The notes under the pieces were generated by a model. It was not told the origin of the DNA. It saw nothing but the letters and a program-made list of their open reading frames with translations, and ran no database searches. From an uncultured Eubacteriales bacterium (GTDB lineage: Bacteria; Bacillota; Clostridia; UMGS1883; UMGS1540): DNA of 15,177 nt. Of this stretch, positions 1 to 6,806 are shown in pieces. Position 1 is the stretch's first letter, and every line of letters begins with the position of its first letter. Made by a program: the position numbers and the translations under genes. The DNA lies in the NCBI GenBank assembly GCA_900552775.1, contig USAP01000021.1, positions 1-15,177 on the forward strand, in the 5' to 3' direction.

Positions 1-747
1 ATTTACGTCAAACTTAATAAAGATTCGCCCCTTGCGGCTTTTGCCTGAAACCTCTTTCAAAAAGGCTCTCCCTTTGCCTCGCAGACGGATTTTGTCGCCC
101 TCGCAAACCGCTTTGTCGCACTTTGTCACTATTTCATCGTTTAAAGCAACTTTCATGGCGCCTATTGCCTCCGCCGCCGTACTCCTGGAAATTGAAAAAG
201 CCGCGGAAACCGCATTGTCAAGCCGAAGAGACGCCACCGTATCGCAAACTTCTTTTACGCTCAGCTTCGGCACATTTACCTCACCGAGCGACAGCACGCG
301 CGCGGAAAGTTTGTGTCTGCCAGCCTTTTCAAAGCTTTGCAGCAAAAAAGTTTCCACATCGCGGAATATAAAAATCTGTGCCGAATTTTCCAAGACAAGT
401 ATGTCGCCGATATTTGCACGCGTTATTCCGAGTCCCATCAGAGCTCCGAGATAATCTCTGTGTGAAACCGTCTCCCTCGGACTGTGCGAAACCTCAAGTA
501 TTTCCATGTAATCCGCAAAGCAGTCTTCCGCATAATCGGGCAAAAAGAACAAAGCCTTTCTCTCCGCATCTTCAAATCCGCCGAAAAGCTCCGCACGCAC
601 CGAAAATCCGCGCATCATGGCGCGCACTGCCGTCTGCTCCTTTAAATCCAGAAAGCCGCTGTGCGTTACAATGTTTCTTTCAAAGCATCTGTTATGTAAA
701 TCCGCAATGTGCGCCTCAAAATAATTACCGTCCGTATTTTTCTTCAA
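1..747 (-). CDS. ylmH: YlmH-family S4 domain RNA-binding protein (partial, C-terminus off window)
   Basis: The frame is open for 249 codons from a TTG start at 747 to the window edge. TTG is chosen because an AAAGGTG ribosome binding site sits 7 nt upstream and no ATG follows for over 40 codons. Residues 29-38 (HSGFLDLKEQ) match the FLDPxEQ-like motif near the N-terminus of YlmH proteins. Residues ~174-230 (RLDNAVSAAFSISRS onward) form a C-terminal S4 RNA-binding domain, and a basic tail (GKSRKGRIFIKF) follows, as in the family. Family members are about 255-260 residues, so only a few residues are probably missing. YlmH (also called RqcP2) has been linked to ribosome-associated quality control and, by gene neighbourhood, to cell division. 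It is cytosolic and ribosome-associated. It has its own sigma-A promoter and looks independent of the spoVM unit upstream. Confidence 0.85.
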   Translation of the reverse strand, partial: MKKNTDGNYFEAHIADLHNRCFERNIVTHSGFLDLKEQTAVRAMMRGFSVRAELFGGFEDAERKALFFLPDYAEDCFADYMEILEVSHSPRETVSHRDYLGALMGLGITRANIGDILVLENSAQIFIFRDVETFLLQSFEKAGRHKLSARVLSLGEVNVPKLSVKEVCDTVASLRLDNAVSAAFSISRSTAAEAIGAMKVALNDEIVTKCDKAVCEGDKIRLRGKGRAFLKEVSGKSRKGRIFIKFDVN

Positions 748-779
748 AATGTATCACCTTTTAAATTTATCTTATTTAC

Positions 780-808
780 ATTATAAAGCAGTAAGAGCAA
801 AGCGTCAA
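780..808 (-). promoter_or_regulatory. Sigma-A promoter of ylmH
   Basis: On the minus strand TTGACG (803-808) and TATAAT (780-785) are separated by exactly 17 bp. The -10 ends 33 bp before the TTG start of the S4-domain gene. This is a near-consensus housekeeping promoter and separates ylmH transcription from the upstream spoVM unit. Confidence 0.8.
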
Positions 809-828
809 CACTTTATTTTTACACACCG

Positions 829-862
829 GGGGATGTTAAAAAAGTTGCTTTTTAACATCCCC
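829..862 (-). terminator. Hairpin downstream of spoVM, probable terminator
   Basis: A perfect 14-bp stem (829-842 pairs with 849-862) closes a 6-nt loop, 10 bp past the spoVM stop codon. The arms are GGGGATGTTAAAAA and its complement. The minus-strand U-run after the stem is weak (GUGUGUAAAAAU), so termination may be imperfect. Its position between spoVM and the ylmH promoter fits an end-of-unit signal. Confidence 0.65.
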
Positions 863-872
863 TTTCCCCGTC

Positions 873-947
873 TTATTTTTCCATTCCGAACATAGTTTTA
901 AGTATATTTCTTAAAAATTTGGGCGCTTTAATAACTTTAATTTTCAT
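873..947 (-). CDS. spoVM: Stage V sporulation protein M (SpoVM), 24 residues
   Basis: ATG at 947 follows an AAAGGAAG ribosome binding site by 6 nt and reads 24 codons to TAA. The peptide begins MKIKVIKAPKFL and continues as an amphipathic helix (RNILKTMFGMEK). Bacillus subtilis SpoVM is 26 residues and begins MKFYTIKLPKFL. Length, the conserved Pro9, the KxPKFL core and the basic-hydrophobic helix all match. SpoVM is made in the mother cell, binds the convex outer forespore membrane and anchors the coat morphogenetic ATPase SpoIVA. The gene lies 15 bp after a 49-residue hydrophobic protein gene and probably shares its transcript. It is small enough for automatic gene callers to miss. Its presence argues that the organism forms endospores. 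Confidence 0.9.
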   Translation of the reverse strand: MKIKVIKAPKFLRNILKTMFGMEK

Positions 948-962
948 AAATATCTTCCTTTC

Positions 963-1112
963 TTAATTTCCGCTGAAAAAGCACCAGCCCACGCCAATCA
1001 GAATAAGTGCTTCCAGTATTGCCAGAATCCAAAGCGGCAGCACGGCGGCAGTGAGCGCTCCGAGCGCAAATGATAAAATAATCACACCTATTGCTCTCCT
1101 TTTTCCGCACAT
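963..1112 (-). CDS. Small hydrophobic membrane protein upstream of spoVM (49 residues)
   Basis: The ATG at 1112 is preferred over a longer frame starting at 1196 because an AAGGGGG ribosome binding site lies 8 nt before it. The protein starts MCGKRR, a short positively charged end. Two hydrophobic stretches follow (roughly residues 7-24 and 27-46), separated by a proline (VLPLW), so it is probably a membrane hairpin. The family is not recognised. It ends 15 bp before spoVM, so the two are likely co-transcribed, which makes a sporulation role plausible by association only. A SigE-like promoter and a strong inverted repeat lie directly upstream. The good ribosome binding site and the two-TM pattern support a real gene, but the function is unknown. 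Confidence 0.65.
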   Translation of the reverse strand: MCGKRRAIGVIILSFALGALTAAVLPLWILAILEALILIGVGWCFFSGN

Positions 1113-1120
1113 ACAAAAAG

Positions 1121-1172
1121 CCCCCTTCGAATACAATATTTTTAAGCTTAATATATTGTATTCAAAAGGGGG
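1121..1172 (-). promoter_or_regulatory. Inverted repeat covering the ribosome binding site of the 49-residue gene
   Basis: In minus-strand RNA the arm at 1153-1172 (CCCCCTTTTGAATACAATAT) pairs with 1121-1139 (ATATTGTATTCGAAGGGGG). This gives about 18 base pairs with a small internal asymmetry. The AAGGGGG ribosome binding site is inside the stem, and CTTTTTG follows it. In a transcript arriving from upstream the site would be hidden, and the hairpin could also act as a weak terminator. Confidence 0.6.
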
Positions 1173-1184
1173 ATAAAAAGTGAC
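1155..1184 (-). promoter_or_regulatory. Candidate SigE-type promoter for the small protein-spoVM unit
   Basis: On the minus strand GTCACTTT (1177-1184) and AATACAAT (1155-1162) are 14 bp apart. The Bacillus SigE pattern is about GTCATATT, 14 bp, CATACAAT, so the matches are 6 of 8 and 7 of 8. spoVM is SigE-controlled in B. subtilis. A start would fall near 1148, which excludes the 5' arm of the inverted repeat. This is a pattern match only. Confidence 0.5.
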
Positions 1185-1261
1185 AGTGCCGCTCACGCCT
1201 GTTCACTTTCAAACGCAAACAAGCATTGCGTTTGGTTGCATTTCTACCCTCATATAGGAAT

Positions 1262-1290
1262 AAAAAGCCACGTACACGCCGCGGCTTTTT
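1262..1290 (-). terminator. Rho-independent terminator after the barstar gene
   Basis: An 11-bp stem with one mismatch (1262-1272 with 1280-1290, loop 1273-1279) has a GC-rich core and AAAAA/TTTTT ends, followed on the minus strand by TTTTTATT. The plus strand also carries a T-run, so it may work both ways. It ends the unit containing the barstar gene. Confidence 0.75.
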
Positions 1291-1337
1291 ATAATTTTAT
1301 CCGCTTTCAATAATGTGTCGTAGAGGATGTACGCGTT

Positions 1338-1389
1338 CCGCTCGTTTTGTTTCCCCAACACCACACGGCAATTCATGCCGTCCGAGCGG
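1338..1389. repeat. Palindromic intergenic repeat, copy A
   Basis: The outer arms CCGCTCG (1338-1344) and CGAGCGG (1383-1389) pair perfectly, and an inner hairpin pairs ACGGCA (1365-1370) with TGCCGT (1376-1381). Positions 1343-1368 (CGTTTTGTTTCC then CAACACCACACGG) are almost identical to 3312-3336. On the minus strand the end reads AGTGAGCCGCTCGG, which recurs on the plus strand at about 3147-3160. This is one member of a repeat family found only in spacers here. Confidence 0.7.
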
Positions 1390-1397
1390 CTCACTCC

Positions 1398-1727
1398 TCA
1401 TGAAATCAGCTCAAAAGTCACATTTGGAGTATCCTTATGAACATCGTCAAAAATTTCGAGCATATCTTTGCAATATTCTCTCAAATCGTCGGGCAGGGAC
1501 GTAAAGCCGTATATTTCTACTTTGATTTTTTCTCCGTCTGACCATAAATATCTCAGGCAGTCCCAAAGCGCGTCCCGGTTTTCGCCGTAATACTCCGGCA
1601 AGCCGAATTTTGTTTTTAATATCCGGTGTATTTCGCCCAAGTATTTACACCCCGTAAAATCAAGGATTACGGGGTTTTCTTTTATCGGTTTGAATGAGTT
1701 TCTTTTATAGTTTTCTTCGTAATTCAT
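1398..1727 (-). CDS. Barstar-family protein (ribonuclease inhibitor)
   Basis: The ATG at 1727 is chosen because AGAGGAG lies 7 nt before it; a longer frame to 1793 has no such site. The product is 109 residues. Residues 43-58 (LPEYYGENRDALWDCL) are nearly identical to the barnase-binding segment of Bacillus amyloliquefaciens barstar (LPEYYGENLDALWDCL). They include the equivalents of barstar Tyr29, Asp35, Trp38 and Asp39. The acidic position near barstar Glu76 appears as Asp95, and the end (VTFELIS) resembles the barstar C-terminal strand. Barstar plugs the active site of a secreted barnase-type RNase in the cytoplasm. No such RNase is visible in the window. The gene lies 89 bp after the trehalase gene and is followed by a terminator, so it may be transcribed with trehalase. 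A 19-residue N-terminal extension precedes the barstar fold. Confidence 0.85.
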   Translation of the reverse strand: MNYEENYKRNSFKPIKENPVILDFTGCKYLGEIHRILKTKFGLPEYYGENRDALWDCLRYLWSDGEKIKVEIYGFTSLPDDLREYCKDMLEIFDDVHKDTPNVTFELIS

Positions 1728-1816
1728 GCGGTTACTCCTCTGTTGCACAGCCTGTGATTTGGCGCTTTTAAAACCGCCCTGCAATTTTTGCATAGCTTCC
1801 GATAATTTTTAAGTTA

Positions 1817-3022
1817 TTATTTATTCAGGTAATCACAGGCAGACAAAAATGTTCCGGCGCTCCAGCCCATCATGGGAGGCATAGTGCTTTGGCGGACAAC
1901 ATTCAGGCTGCCCTCAAGCACATTATATTTTTCCCAAAGCCTTCCTGTCTCGGCAAAGGTTTTTTCAACAAGAGAAATGTATTTCGAGGCAATCAGGCGG
2001 GCGATATCTTTAAATCCGTACTTATCCAAGGCCGTAAATGCAATATGGTGCATACATGCCCAGCCTATGGGATAATTCCATTGGTGAGTGCCGGGAAAAT
2101 CATTTTTCTCGCAGGTAAAAAGGCCAAAAGGAGCTATCAGACGGTCAAGCTTTTCCACTGCCGCTTTAGCCTGAGCCTCACTTGCCATGCCGCAGAACAT
2201 GGGGTACAGAGAGGCAACGGAGAATATTGTGCTTTTAGCGCCCGTCTTAAAATTCAGGTCCATAAAAATTCCGCTTTCATCAAGCATATATTTTTCCATG
2301 AGCTTCTGACGTTTTTCGGCACGCTTAATCCATTCGGCTTCTTCTCCTCTGTCAAGCTCTTTTGAAAAAAAGGACATATTTGTCTCAAAAGCATACATAA
2401 GTGAGTTCAAATCAACGGGCGCGTAATTATATCCCTCAAAGCCCCAGCGCGGATTCGAGTCCCAGCCGCTTTCGCACACAACGAGGTAATGATGCGCAAT
2501 ATCAAAAGCAGAGCCTTCCGGCATCACGGACACACGGCTTGCATAATCCTCTGCCAGCTCCTCCGCTTCCTCGGGCTGCGGCACGGGGTTATAAAAATTA
2601 AGACCTGTCGGCAAAATGCGTTTTGTATTCCAGAAGTCATACTCTTTTTTCAGCGTTTCATATGCGCTCGAAAGCCACACTTTATCGTTATAATATTTAT
2701 AAATGTCGCGTACCATGACGGATAAAAACGGCGGCTGAGAACGGTCGAGAAAAAAAGTTCTGTTGCCGTTGGGATAATAACCGTATTTATTTACCATGTA
2801 AAGCATGTTGTCTGTGTTGTTTTTTGCCAGCATTGCTTTTCCGTCCAGAATAAGACCTATATTTGTAAAATATGTATCCCAATAATAAAGCTCGTCAAAA
2901 TGACCTGCCGCAGGTACGCAGTAGGGATAAGGCAGCCCGATAAGAGTGCCGTCATCATGCATATTTTCCCTTGTGCATTCGCTCCAGTGAGAGCTTATAT
3001 ATTCTTTTATTTTCCGTATCAT
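1817..3022 (-). CDS. Cytosolic trehalase, glycoside hydrolase family 37
   Basis: The product is 401 residues, starts with ATG at 3022 after AAAGGTG, and has no signal peptide. It probably hydrolyses trehalose to two glucose molecules. GH37 landmarks are present in order: PAAGHFDELYYWDTYF (37-52, cf. trehalase signature PGGRFxExYxWDxY), RSQPP (94-98), SGWD (185-188) and QWNYPIGW (314-321, cf. QWDxPxGW). WEKYN (363-367) follows. By comparison with E. coli Tre37A, Asp188 would be the catalytic acid and Glu364 the base. E. coli TreA and TreF are about 550-565 residues, so this is a compact form. No trehalose PTS, TreR or phosphotrehalase gene is nearby, so a different alpha-glucoside as substrate cannot be excluded. 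The gene has its own likely promoter, and a barstar gene lies downstream. Confidence 0.85.
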   Translation of the reverse strand: MIRKIKEYISSHWSECTRENMHDDGTLIGLPYPYCVPAAGHFDELYYWDTYFTNIGLILDGKAMLAKNNTDNMLYMVNKYGYYPNGNRTFFLDRSQPPFLSVMVRDIYKYYNDKVWLSSAYETLKKEYDFWNTKRILPTGLNFYNPVPQPEEAEELAEDYASRVSVMPEGSAFDIAHHYLVVCESGWDSNPRWGFEGYNYAPVDLNSLMYAFETNMSFFSKELDRGEEAEWIKRAEKRQKLMEKYMLDESGIFMDLNFKTGAKSTIFSVASLYPMFCGMASEAQAKAAVEKLDRLIAPFGLFTCEKNDFPGTHQWNYPIGWACMHHIAFTALDKYGFKDIARLIASKYISLVEKTFAETGRLWEKYNVLEGSLNVVRQSTMPPMMGWSAGTFLSACDYLNK

Positions 3023-3052
3023 TCTATCACCTTTTTTGAAGTATTTGATTAT

Positions 3053-3080
3053 ATTATAACATGAAAAGCCGATTAGTCAG
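3053..3080 (-). promoter_or_regulatory. Likely sigma-A promoter of the trehalase gene
   Basis: On the minus strand CTGACT (3075-3080) and TATAAT (3053-3058) are 16 bp apart. The -10 ends 30 bp before the ATG. The -10 is perfect and the -35 matches 4 of 6 positions. No obvious operator palindrome overlaps it. Confidence 0.6.
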
Positions 3081-3163
3081 GTTTAAATGCTTTTAAATTT
3101 AAATTTGAGGACCGCAGAGATGAATACGGTTTTTCGCCCTTTAAAGAGTGAGCCGCTCGGGCG

Positions 3164-3202
3164 GCATGTAGGGGCAATTCACGAATTGCCCGCGTGGTAT
3201 GC
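3164..3202. repeat. Palindromic intergenic repeat, copy B1
   Basis: GGGCAATT (3172-3179) pairs with AATTGCCC (3184-3191) around a 4-nt loop. Outer GCAT (3164-3167) and ATGC (3199-3202) can pair too. The layout resembles the element at 7793-7812, which has GGGCGATT arms. Confidence 0.65.
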
Positions 3203-3285
3203 GAAATTTTTAGTGCATAGAAAAATATTTGATATATGTAAAATAATCGTATGTGCGCAAAGATTTTATCTGTGCGAACAACGTA

Positions 3286-3336
3286 CGGGAGACAAGTGAT
3301 GTGTTGTCGCCCGTTTTGTTTCCTCACACCACACGG
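3286..3336. repeat. Palindromic intergenic repeat, copy B2
   Basis: CGGGAGACAA (3286-3295) pairs with TTGTCGCCCG (3304-3313) with one mismatch and an 8-nt loop. It is followed by the shared module CGTTTTGTTTCC...ACACCACACGG (3312-3336) also found in copy A and, diverged, in copy C. Confidence 0.7.
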
Positions 3337-3363
3337 ACAAAACTGCAATTAAGCGGAAAACTT

Positions 3364-4719
3364 TTAATTAACTTTTTCCGTAGGATTTGCAATAAATTTT
3401 TCGGCAGCGGCAAAAAGTTCCGTAAGTTTTGTTTTCTTCATAAAGAAGACTCCTTCACCATCACGCTCCGCCAAAACATTTATACCGTCATACGGATAAT
3501 ACCTAAGTGTGCTTTGGCTGCCGTCCGTCATGGTATATGTCACAGACGCAAGTTCTTCGTCCGATGTTCTGCCGTGAGACGCAACCCCGTCCGCCGTAAG
3601 TGAAAGTACTTTCTGATACATCGATTTAAAGCCGGCTTCGGAAGCGTATTTCCCGTTCACGGTGTAGCTTTCAGTGTCGCCGTGCGTTACTTCAAGCAAA
3701 ACATCCGCACTCGGTGACGCAATGCGAACGGACGCGACATTTCCGATATTCTGTAAAATTACAAAGCTTTCAAGAATATCCATGGGATCCGTATCCATAA
3801 ACGCCAGCGACGTCTGTGCCACCGCAAAAACTGTGTTTTCGCCATCCTGCATCATATATGAGACGCCGTTTACTGTGCCGATTCTGTATAAAAGCACACT
3901 GCCGTCATCAAGTGTGAGTTTTAAGCTTTGCGTAAATCCGTATTTTGTTAAATCCTTCGGGGAATCCTCTGCAATGCTCTCTGCAGTAACCGCACACGCA
4001 GACGTTGCGACCTTCTCCATAAACTTCTTGTTTTCAACGTTGTGATTTACGGGCGAAGTCATTCTCCATACGGAAACCGTGTTATATTCGTTCTGGTTTT
4101 CCGGGGTCTGATACTCAACCGCAATTTTTCCCTTTGAGCCGTTTATCTCCACTGCACGCAGCTTTGTAACGTCAACATTTATAACCGTTTTGTCGCGGTA
4201 ATCGTTCTGCGTTTTCAAAAACGCGTCCGAAACGGCGTCGGACACCGTGTAAATTTTTCCCGTGCCCGAAACGGAAAAATAGCTGTAATTGTTTGTGGGA
4301 GTGGCGCTCCCCAAAAGAAGCGTATGCTCCTGCCCGTTTTCCGTAACCGTAATCTGCGCTCTCGGATTATCAAGTCCGTATTTATAGAAGTTTTCGGCGG
4401 AATCCGCAATCTCGCTCACAGCGGAAATATACGAAACCGTATATGAAAGAGAGGAAACCGTACTCTGCACGGGTTCAACATAATTCGCCCCCTCTAAAAC
4501 CCATTTGCCGTCCGATTTTACGAAAGCGTACTTTCCGCTTTCGTTTGAAACCTCCATGCGCGTGATGTCCGCACTCTTAATCTCAAAAACCTTTATCTGC
4601 TCCGCAGATTCGCTCTGTGCGGCAGGCTCTTTTTTCGGCTCGTATTTCACGGCGAAAACATATGCCAATGCCAAAAGCGCGATAACCGCGGCAACAAATA
4701 TAATATTACGCCACCTCAT
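3364..4719 (-). CDS. DUF4340 domain protein of the Gld-type ABC module
   Basis: The ATG at 4719 is chosen because it forms an ATGA overlap with the stop of the GldG-like gene and has AGGAGG 8 nt upstream. A longer frame to 4794 would run far into that gene. The product is 451 residues. Residues ~4-24 (RNIIFVAAVIALLALAYVFA) are a single N-terminal membrane anchor, and the rest is probably outside the membrane. The repeated beta-rich pattern, for example TRMEVSNESGKYAFVKSDGK followed by WVL and then a helix of the form VQSTVSSLSYTVSYIS, is typical of DUF4340. The molecular function of DUF4340 is unknown. It is commonly encoded next to GldG-like proteins, as here, so it is probably an extracytoplasmic part of the same transport complex. 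It is the last gene of the unit. Confidence 0.85.
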   Translation of the reverse strand: MRWRNIIFVAAVIALLALAYVFAVKYEPKKEPAAQSESAEQIKVFEIKSADITRMEVSNESGKYAFVKSDGKWVLEGANYVEPVQSTVSSLSYTVSYISAVSEIADSAENFYKYGLDNPRAQITVTENGQEHTLLLGSATPTNNYSYFSVSGTGKIYTVSDAVSDAFLKTQNDYRDKTVINVDVTKLRAVEINGSKGKIAVEYQTPENQNEYNTVSVWRMTSPVNHNVENKKFMEKVATSACAVTAESIAEDSPKDLTKYGFTQSLKLTLDDGSVLLYRIGTVNGVSYMMQDGENTVFAVAQTSLAFMDTDPMDILESFVILQNIGNVASVRIASPSADVLLEVTHGDTESYTVNGKYASEAGFKSMYQKVLSLTADGVASHGRTSDEELASVTYTMTDGSQSTLRYYPYDGINVLAERDGEGVFFMKKTKLTELFAAAEKFIANPTEKVN

Positions 4720-6098
4720 AAATGACGCCTCCTGAGCCATACCGCAAGTCCGGCGCCCAAAACGATAACGCCCGGAAGAATTCCGAAAATCCATGTGTAA
4801 GCCGTTTTCTGCGCATTTGTCAGTGTCAGATACTGAACCGCAACGTTTTTGGGCGTTACGGAGATTTTCGAAATCTCATCGCCTGTTAAAAAGCTCTGCG
4901 CACTTCTTACATAGTCGGAATTTGCAATAGACGCTTCCGAAAGGAACATCTGCGCCGCATAAAGCGTTGTGCCCGATGCCACAATTTTTGTGCGGGTGCT
5001 TTTCTCGTAATCCACGTATTCAAGCGTTACGGCAAGTCTCTGCGAACCGCGAATGTCACCCTCTTCCGCCGTATACGAAAGATTGCCGCTGCCGGCAGCC
5101 TTTACGGCGGATTTGTCAGACGATCTCAAAACATCAGTATATGTCACACCCGGCTTTTCATCAAGCGTTATGCTGCGTGCATTCGGCCATATAACGTTTA
5201 AATTTTTCGCCTTCATGTCGCTTACTATATCGCTGTCGCCGTAAGAAGGAATTATATAGTACGGGTTTTGGAAAATCTTTGACTCGTCACATTCCAAAAC
5301 GATGTCATTGTCAAATATAACTCCCCAATACTCTTTGAAATACTGAGTTAAAACCGGAAGTTCGTTTCCGTAATCCACAGAGATGTTAAGGGAGCCGCCG
5401 CGCTTTAAAAACAGGTCAAGCTTCTCTGTTTCCGCAGAGGAGAAATCCCTCTGGGGTCCGGCTATATAAAGCACGGAAACATTTTCGGGAATGTCCGCCG
5501 TTGAAAGGTTTATTTCACTTACATTGGCATTTTCGTCCTCCAGCGGAGTTTTCAGAATATTATAGCCTATTTCCTCATGTCCGCTTGTAAACATAACGTT
5601 CACGTCCGCGTCTCCGAGAACGTAGTCTATGGCTCTTGTAAGCCTTTGCTCCAGCATGAACGAAACTATATTCTGCTGCTGAAACGTTGTGTCGTAAAAC
5701 GTGGAACTGTCAATGGTTCTCGAGCGGTCTCCGCATTTTACTATAATTGAATTGTCTGTTAAATTATTGCCGAAAGTCTTTGTAAATTCTGGATCCTCGG
5801 CAGGATCTTTCTGAGTGAAAGAAATCTTGTTGCTGTAGCCTTTGTACATGTCAACCGTCTGGCTTATGTAAAGGTTTTCCTTACCTTTTGTGACAAAATA
5901 ATATATGTCCACATTGCGGTCAACCTTTTTTAAAACTTCTTTTGTTTCTTCGCTCAGTTCAAAAACCTTGTTTTTTGTGAAATCGGCACTTAAAGGAAGC
6001 TTATCCGAAATTGTCGAAACAGCAAGGTTTAAAAGCACAACCGCGACAGTAACGCCGAGGACGAGAAGTGTGTGATAAAGCTTTATTCTTTTTTTCAT
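4716..6098 (-). CDS. GldG-like ABC transporter auxiliary protein
   Basis: The ATG at 6098 is preferred because GGAGG lies 8 nt upstream and the start overlaps the permease stop by one base (TAATG). A GTG three codons earlier is the alternative. The product is 460 residues. It has an N-terminal membrane segment (residues ~9-30, LLVLGVTVAVVLLNLAVSTI), then a large extracytoplasmic domain beginning with DFTKNKVFELSEETKEVLKK. That opening is characteristic of GldG/ABC_transp_aux proteins, and GPQRDFSSAETEKLDLFLKR further in matches the family. A C-terminal membrane segment (TWIFGILPGVIVLGAGLAVW) is followed by the basic end RRRHL. In Flavobacterium the Gld ABC proteins are associated with gliding motility. 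In Firmicutes the family is widespread and the substrate is unknown. Confidence 0.85.
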   Translation of the reverse strand: MKKRIKLYHTLLVLGVTVAVVLLNLAVSTISDKLPLSADFTKNKVFELSEETKEVLKKVDRNVDIYYFVTKGKENLYISQTVDMYKGYSNKISFTQKDPAEDPEFTKTFGNNLTDNSIIVKCGDRSRTIDSSTFYDTTFQQQNIVSFMLEQRLTRAIDYVLGDADVNVMFTSGHEEIGYNILKTPLEDENANVSEINLSTADIPENVSVLYIAGPQRDFSSAETEKLDLFLKRGGSLNISVDYGNELPVLTQYFKEYWGVIFDNDIVLECDESKIFQNPYYIIPSYGDSDIVSDMKAKNLNVIWPNARSITLDEKPGVTYTDVLRSSDKSAVKAAGSGNLSYTAEEGDIRGSQRLAVTLEYVDYEKSTRTKIVASGTTLYAAQMFLSEASIANSDYVRSAQSFLTGDEISKISVTPKNVAVQYLTLTNAQKTAYTWIFGILPGVIVLGAGLAVWLRRRHL

Positions 6099-6802
6099 TA
6101 CTTCCACCTCCTGCTTTCTACAACCTGCTCGGTGAAAAACAGAAGCAGCGCCGTAACGCTTATGTAATACACCGTCGGCGCAAGCGCCAGAATACCTACG
6201 TTAAATGTCGAAAACGGCTCGGTTAAAGCCAGCGCACTCAGTATTGCGGATAAAAACGGCGATGAAACCGAGTCTTTAAGGCTGCCGATAACATAAAACA
6301 TAAGAAGCAGCGCAAACGTAACAATTGCCGCAACTATCTGATTTTCCGTGCACGATGAAACAAAAAGTCCTATGGATATAAACGTAAGTCCCAAAAGCGC
6401 AAATCCTATGTAGCTGCAAAGCGTCTGAAGATACGCGGGTTCACCGTGTCTTGCAATAACAATAAGATACAAAAGTGTTAAAAGCAGCGTTATTATATAA
6501 ACCGCCGCAGCCGCAAAAAACTTGCCCAGAACAATCTCACGCACCGATGCCGGAGACGTCAAAAGAAGCTGATCTGTTTTCTTGTTTCTTTCTTCGCTGA
6601 ATGAGCGCATCGTAAGTATGGGCACAAGAAAAATGAAAACCGTCAGAAGATTGTAAAGCACGGAATCCAGCGTCGGATATCCGCTCTGCACCGTGTAGAG
6701 AATAAAGAATATACCCGAAAGCACCAGAAACATGCCTATAAATATGTAGCCTATCGGTGTTTGAAAATATGCGCGCAGTTCGCGCTTTAATATAGCCTTC
6801 AT
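6098..6802 (-). CDS. ABC transporter permease, GldF/ABC-2 type
   Basis: The product is 234 residues with six likely membrane segments. It begins MKAILKRELRAYFQTPIGYI, the cytoplasmic entry helix typical of ABC-2 permeases that ends in a short PIGYIF motif. The sequence MRSFSEERNKKTDQLLLTSP between segments 2 and 3 is the conserved cytoplasmic coupling region of the GldF-like group. The gene starts 4 bp after the ATPase gene stop and overlaps the GldG-like gene by one base, so the subunits are probably made in stoichiometric amounts. It would form the membrane channel of the exporter or membrane-remodelling complex powered by the adjacent ATPase. Substrate unknown. Confidence 0.88.
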   Translation of the reverse strand: MKAILKRELRAYFQTPIGYIFIGMFLVLSGIFFILYTVQSGYPTLDSVLYNLLTVFIFLVPILTMRSFSEERNKKTDQLLLTSPASVREIVLGKFFAAAAVYIITLLLTLLYLIVIARHGEPAYLQTLCSYIGFALLGLTFISIGLFVSSCTENQIVAAIVTFALLLMFYVIGSLKDSVSSPFLSAILSALALTEPFSTFNVGILALAPTVYYISVTALLLFFTEQVVESRRWK

Positions 6803-6806
6803 GGCT

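Larger units (their letters stand above)
3023..3363. other. 341-bp spacer with promoter and palindromic repeats
   Basis: No convincing gene was found. The stretch next to the trehalase start carries its promoter. The rest holds two palindromic repeat units (3164-3202 and 3286-3336) and a segment at about 3147-3167 (AGTGAGCCGCTCGGGCGGCATG) that matches the flank of copy A. Short frames here are of low quality and lack ribosome binding sites. The palindromes could also serve as the end of the DUF4340 transcript, which stops at 3364. Confidence 0.6.

Noticed and set aside
32..764. Plus-strand frames over the left edge
   Set aside because: They are shadows of the minus-strand YlmH gene, which has clear family motifs, a promoter and a ribosome binding site.
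1209..1394. Minus-strand frame of 61 codons between the barstar gene and the small protein
   Set aside because: It runs through palindromic repeat copy A and a strong terminator, starts with GTG without a usable ribosome binding site, and resembles no known protein.
1728..1816. A longer barstar start at 1793, or a small gene between trehalase and barstar
   Set aside because: No ribosome binding site supports the 1793 start, while AGAGGAG supports the ATG at 1727. Nothing else codes in the gap.
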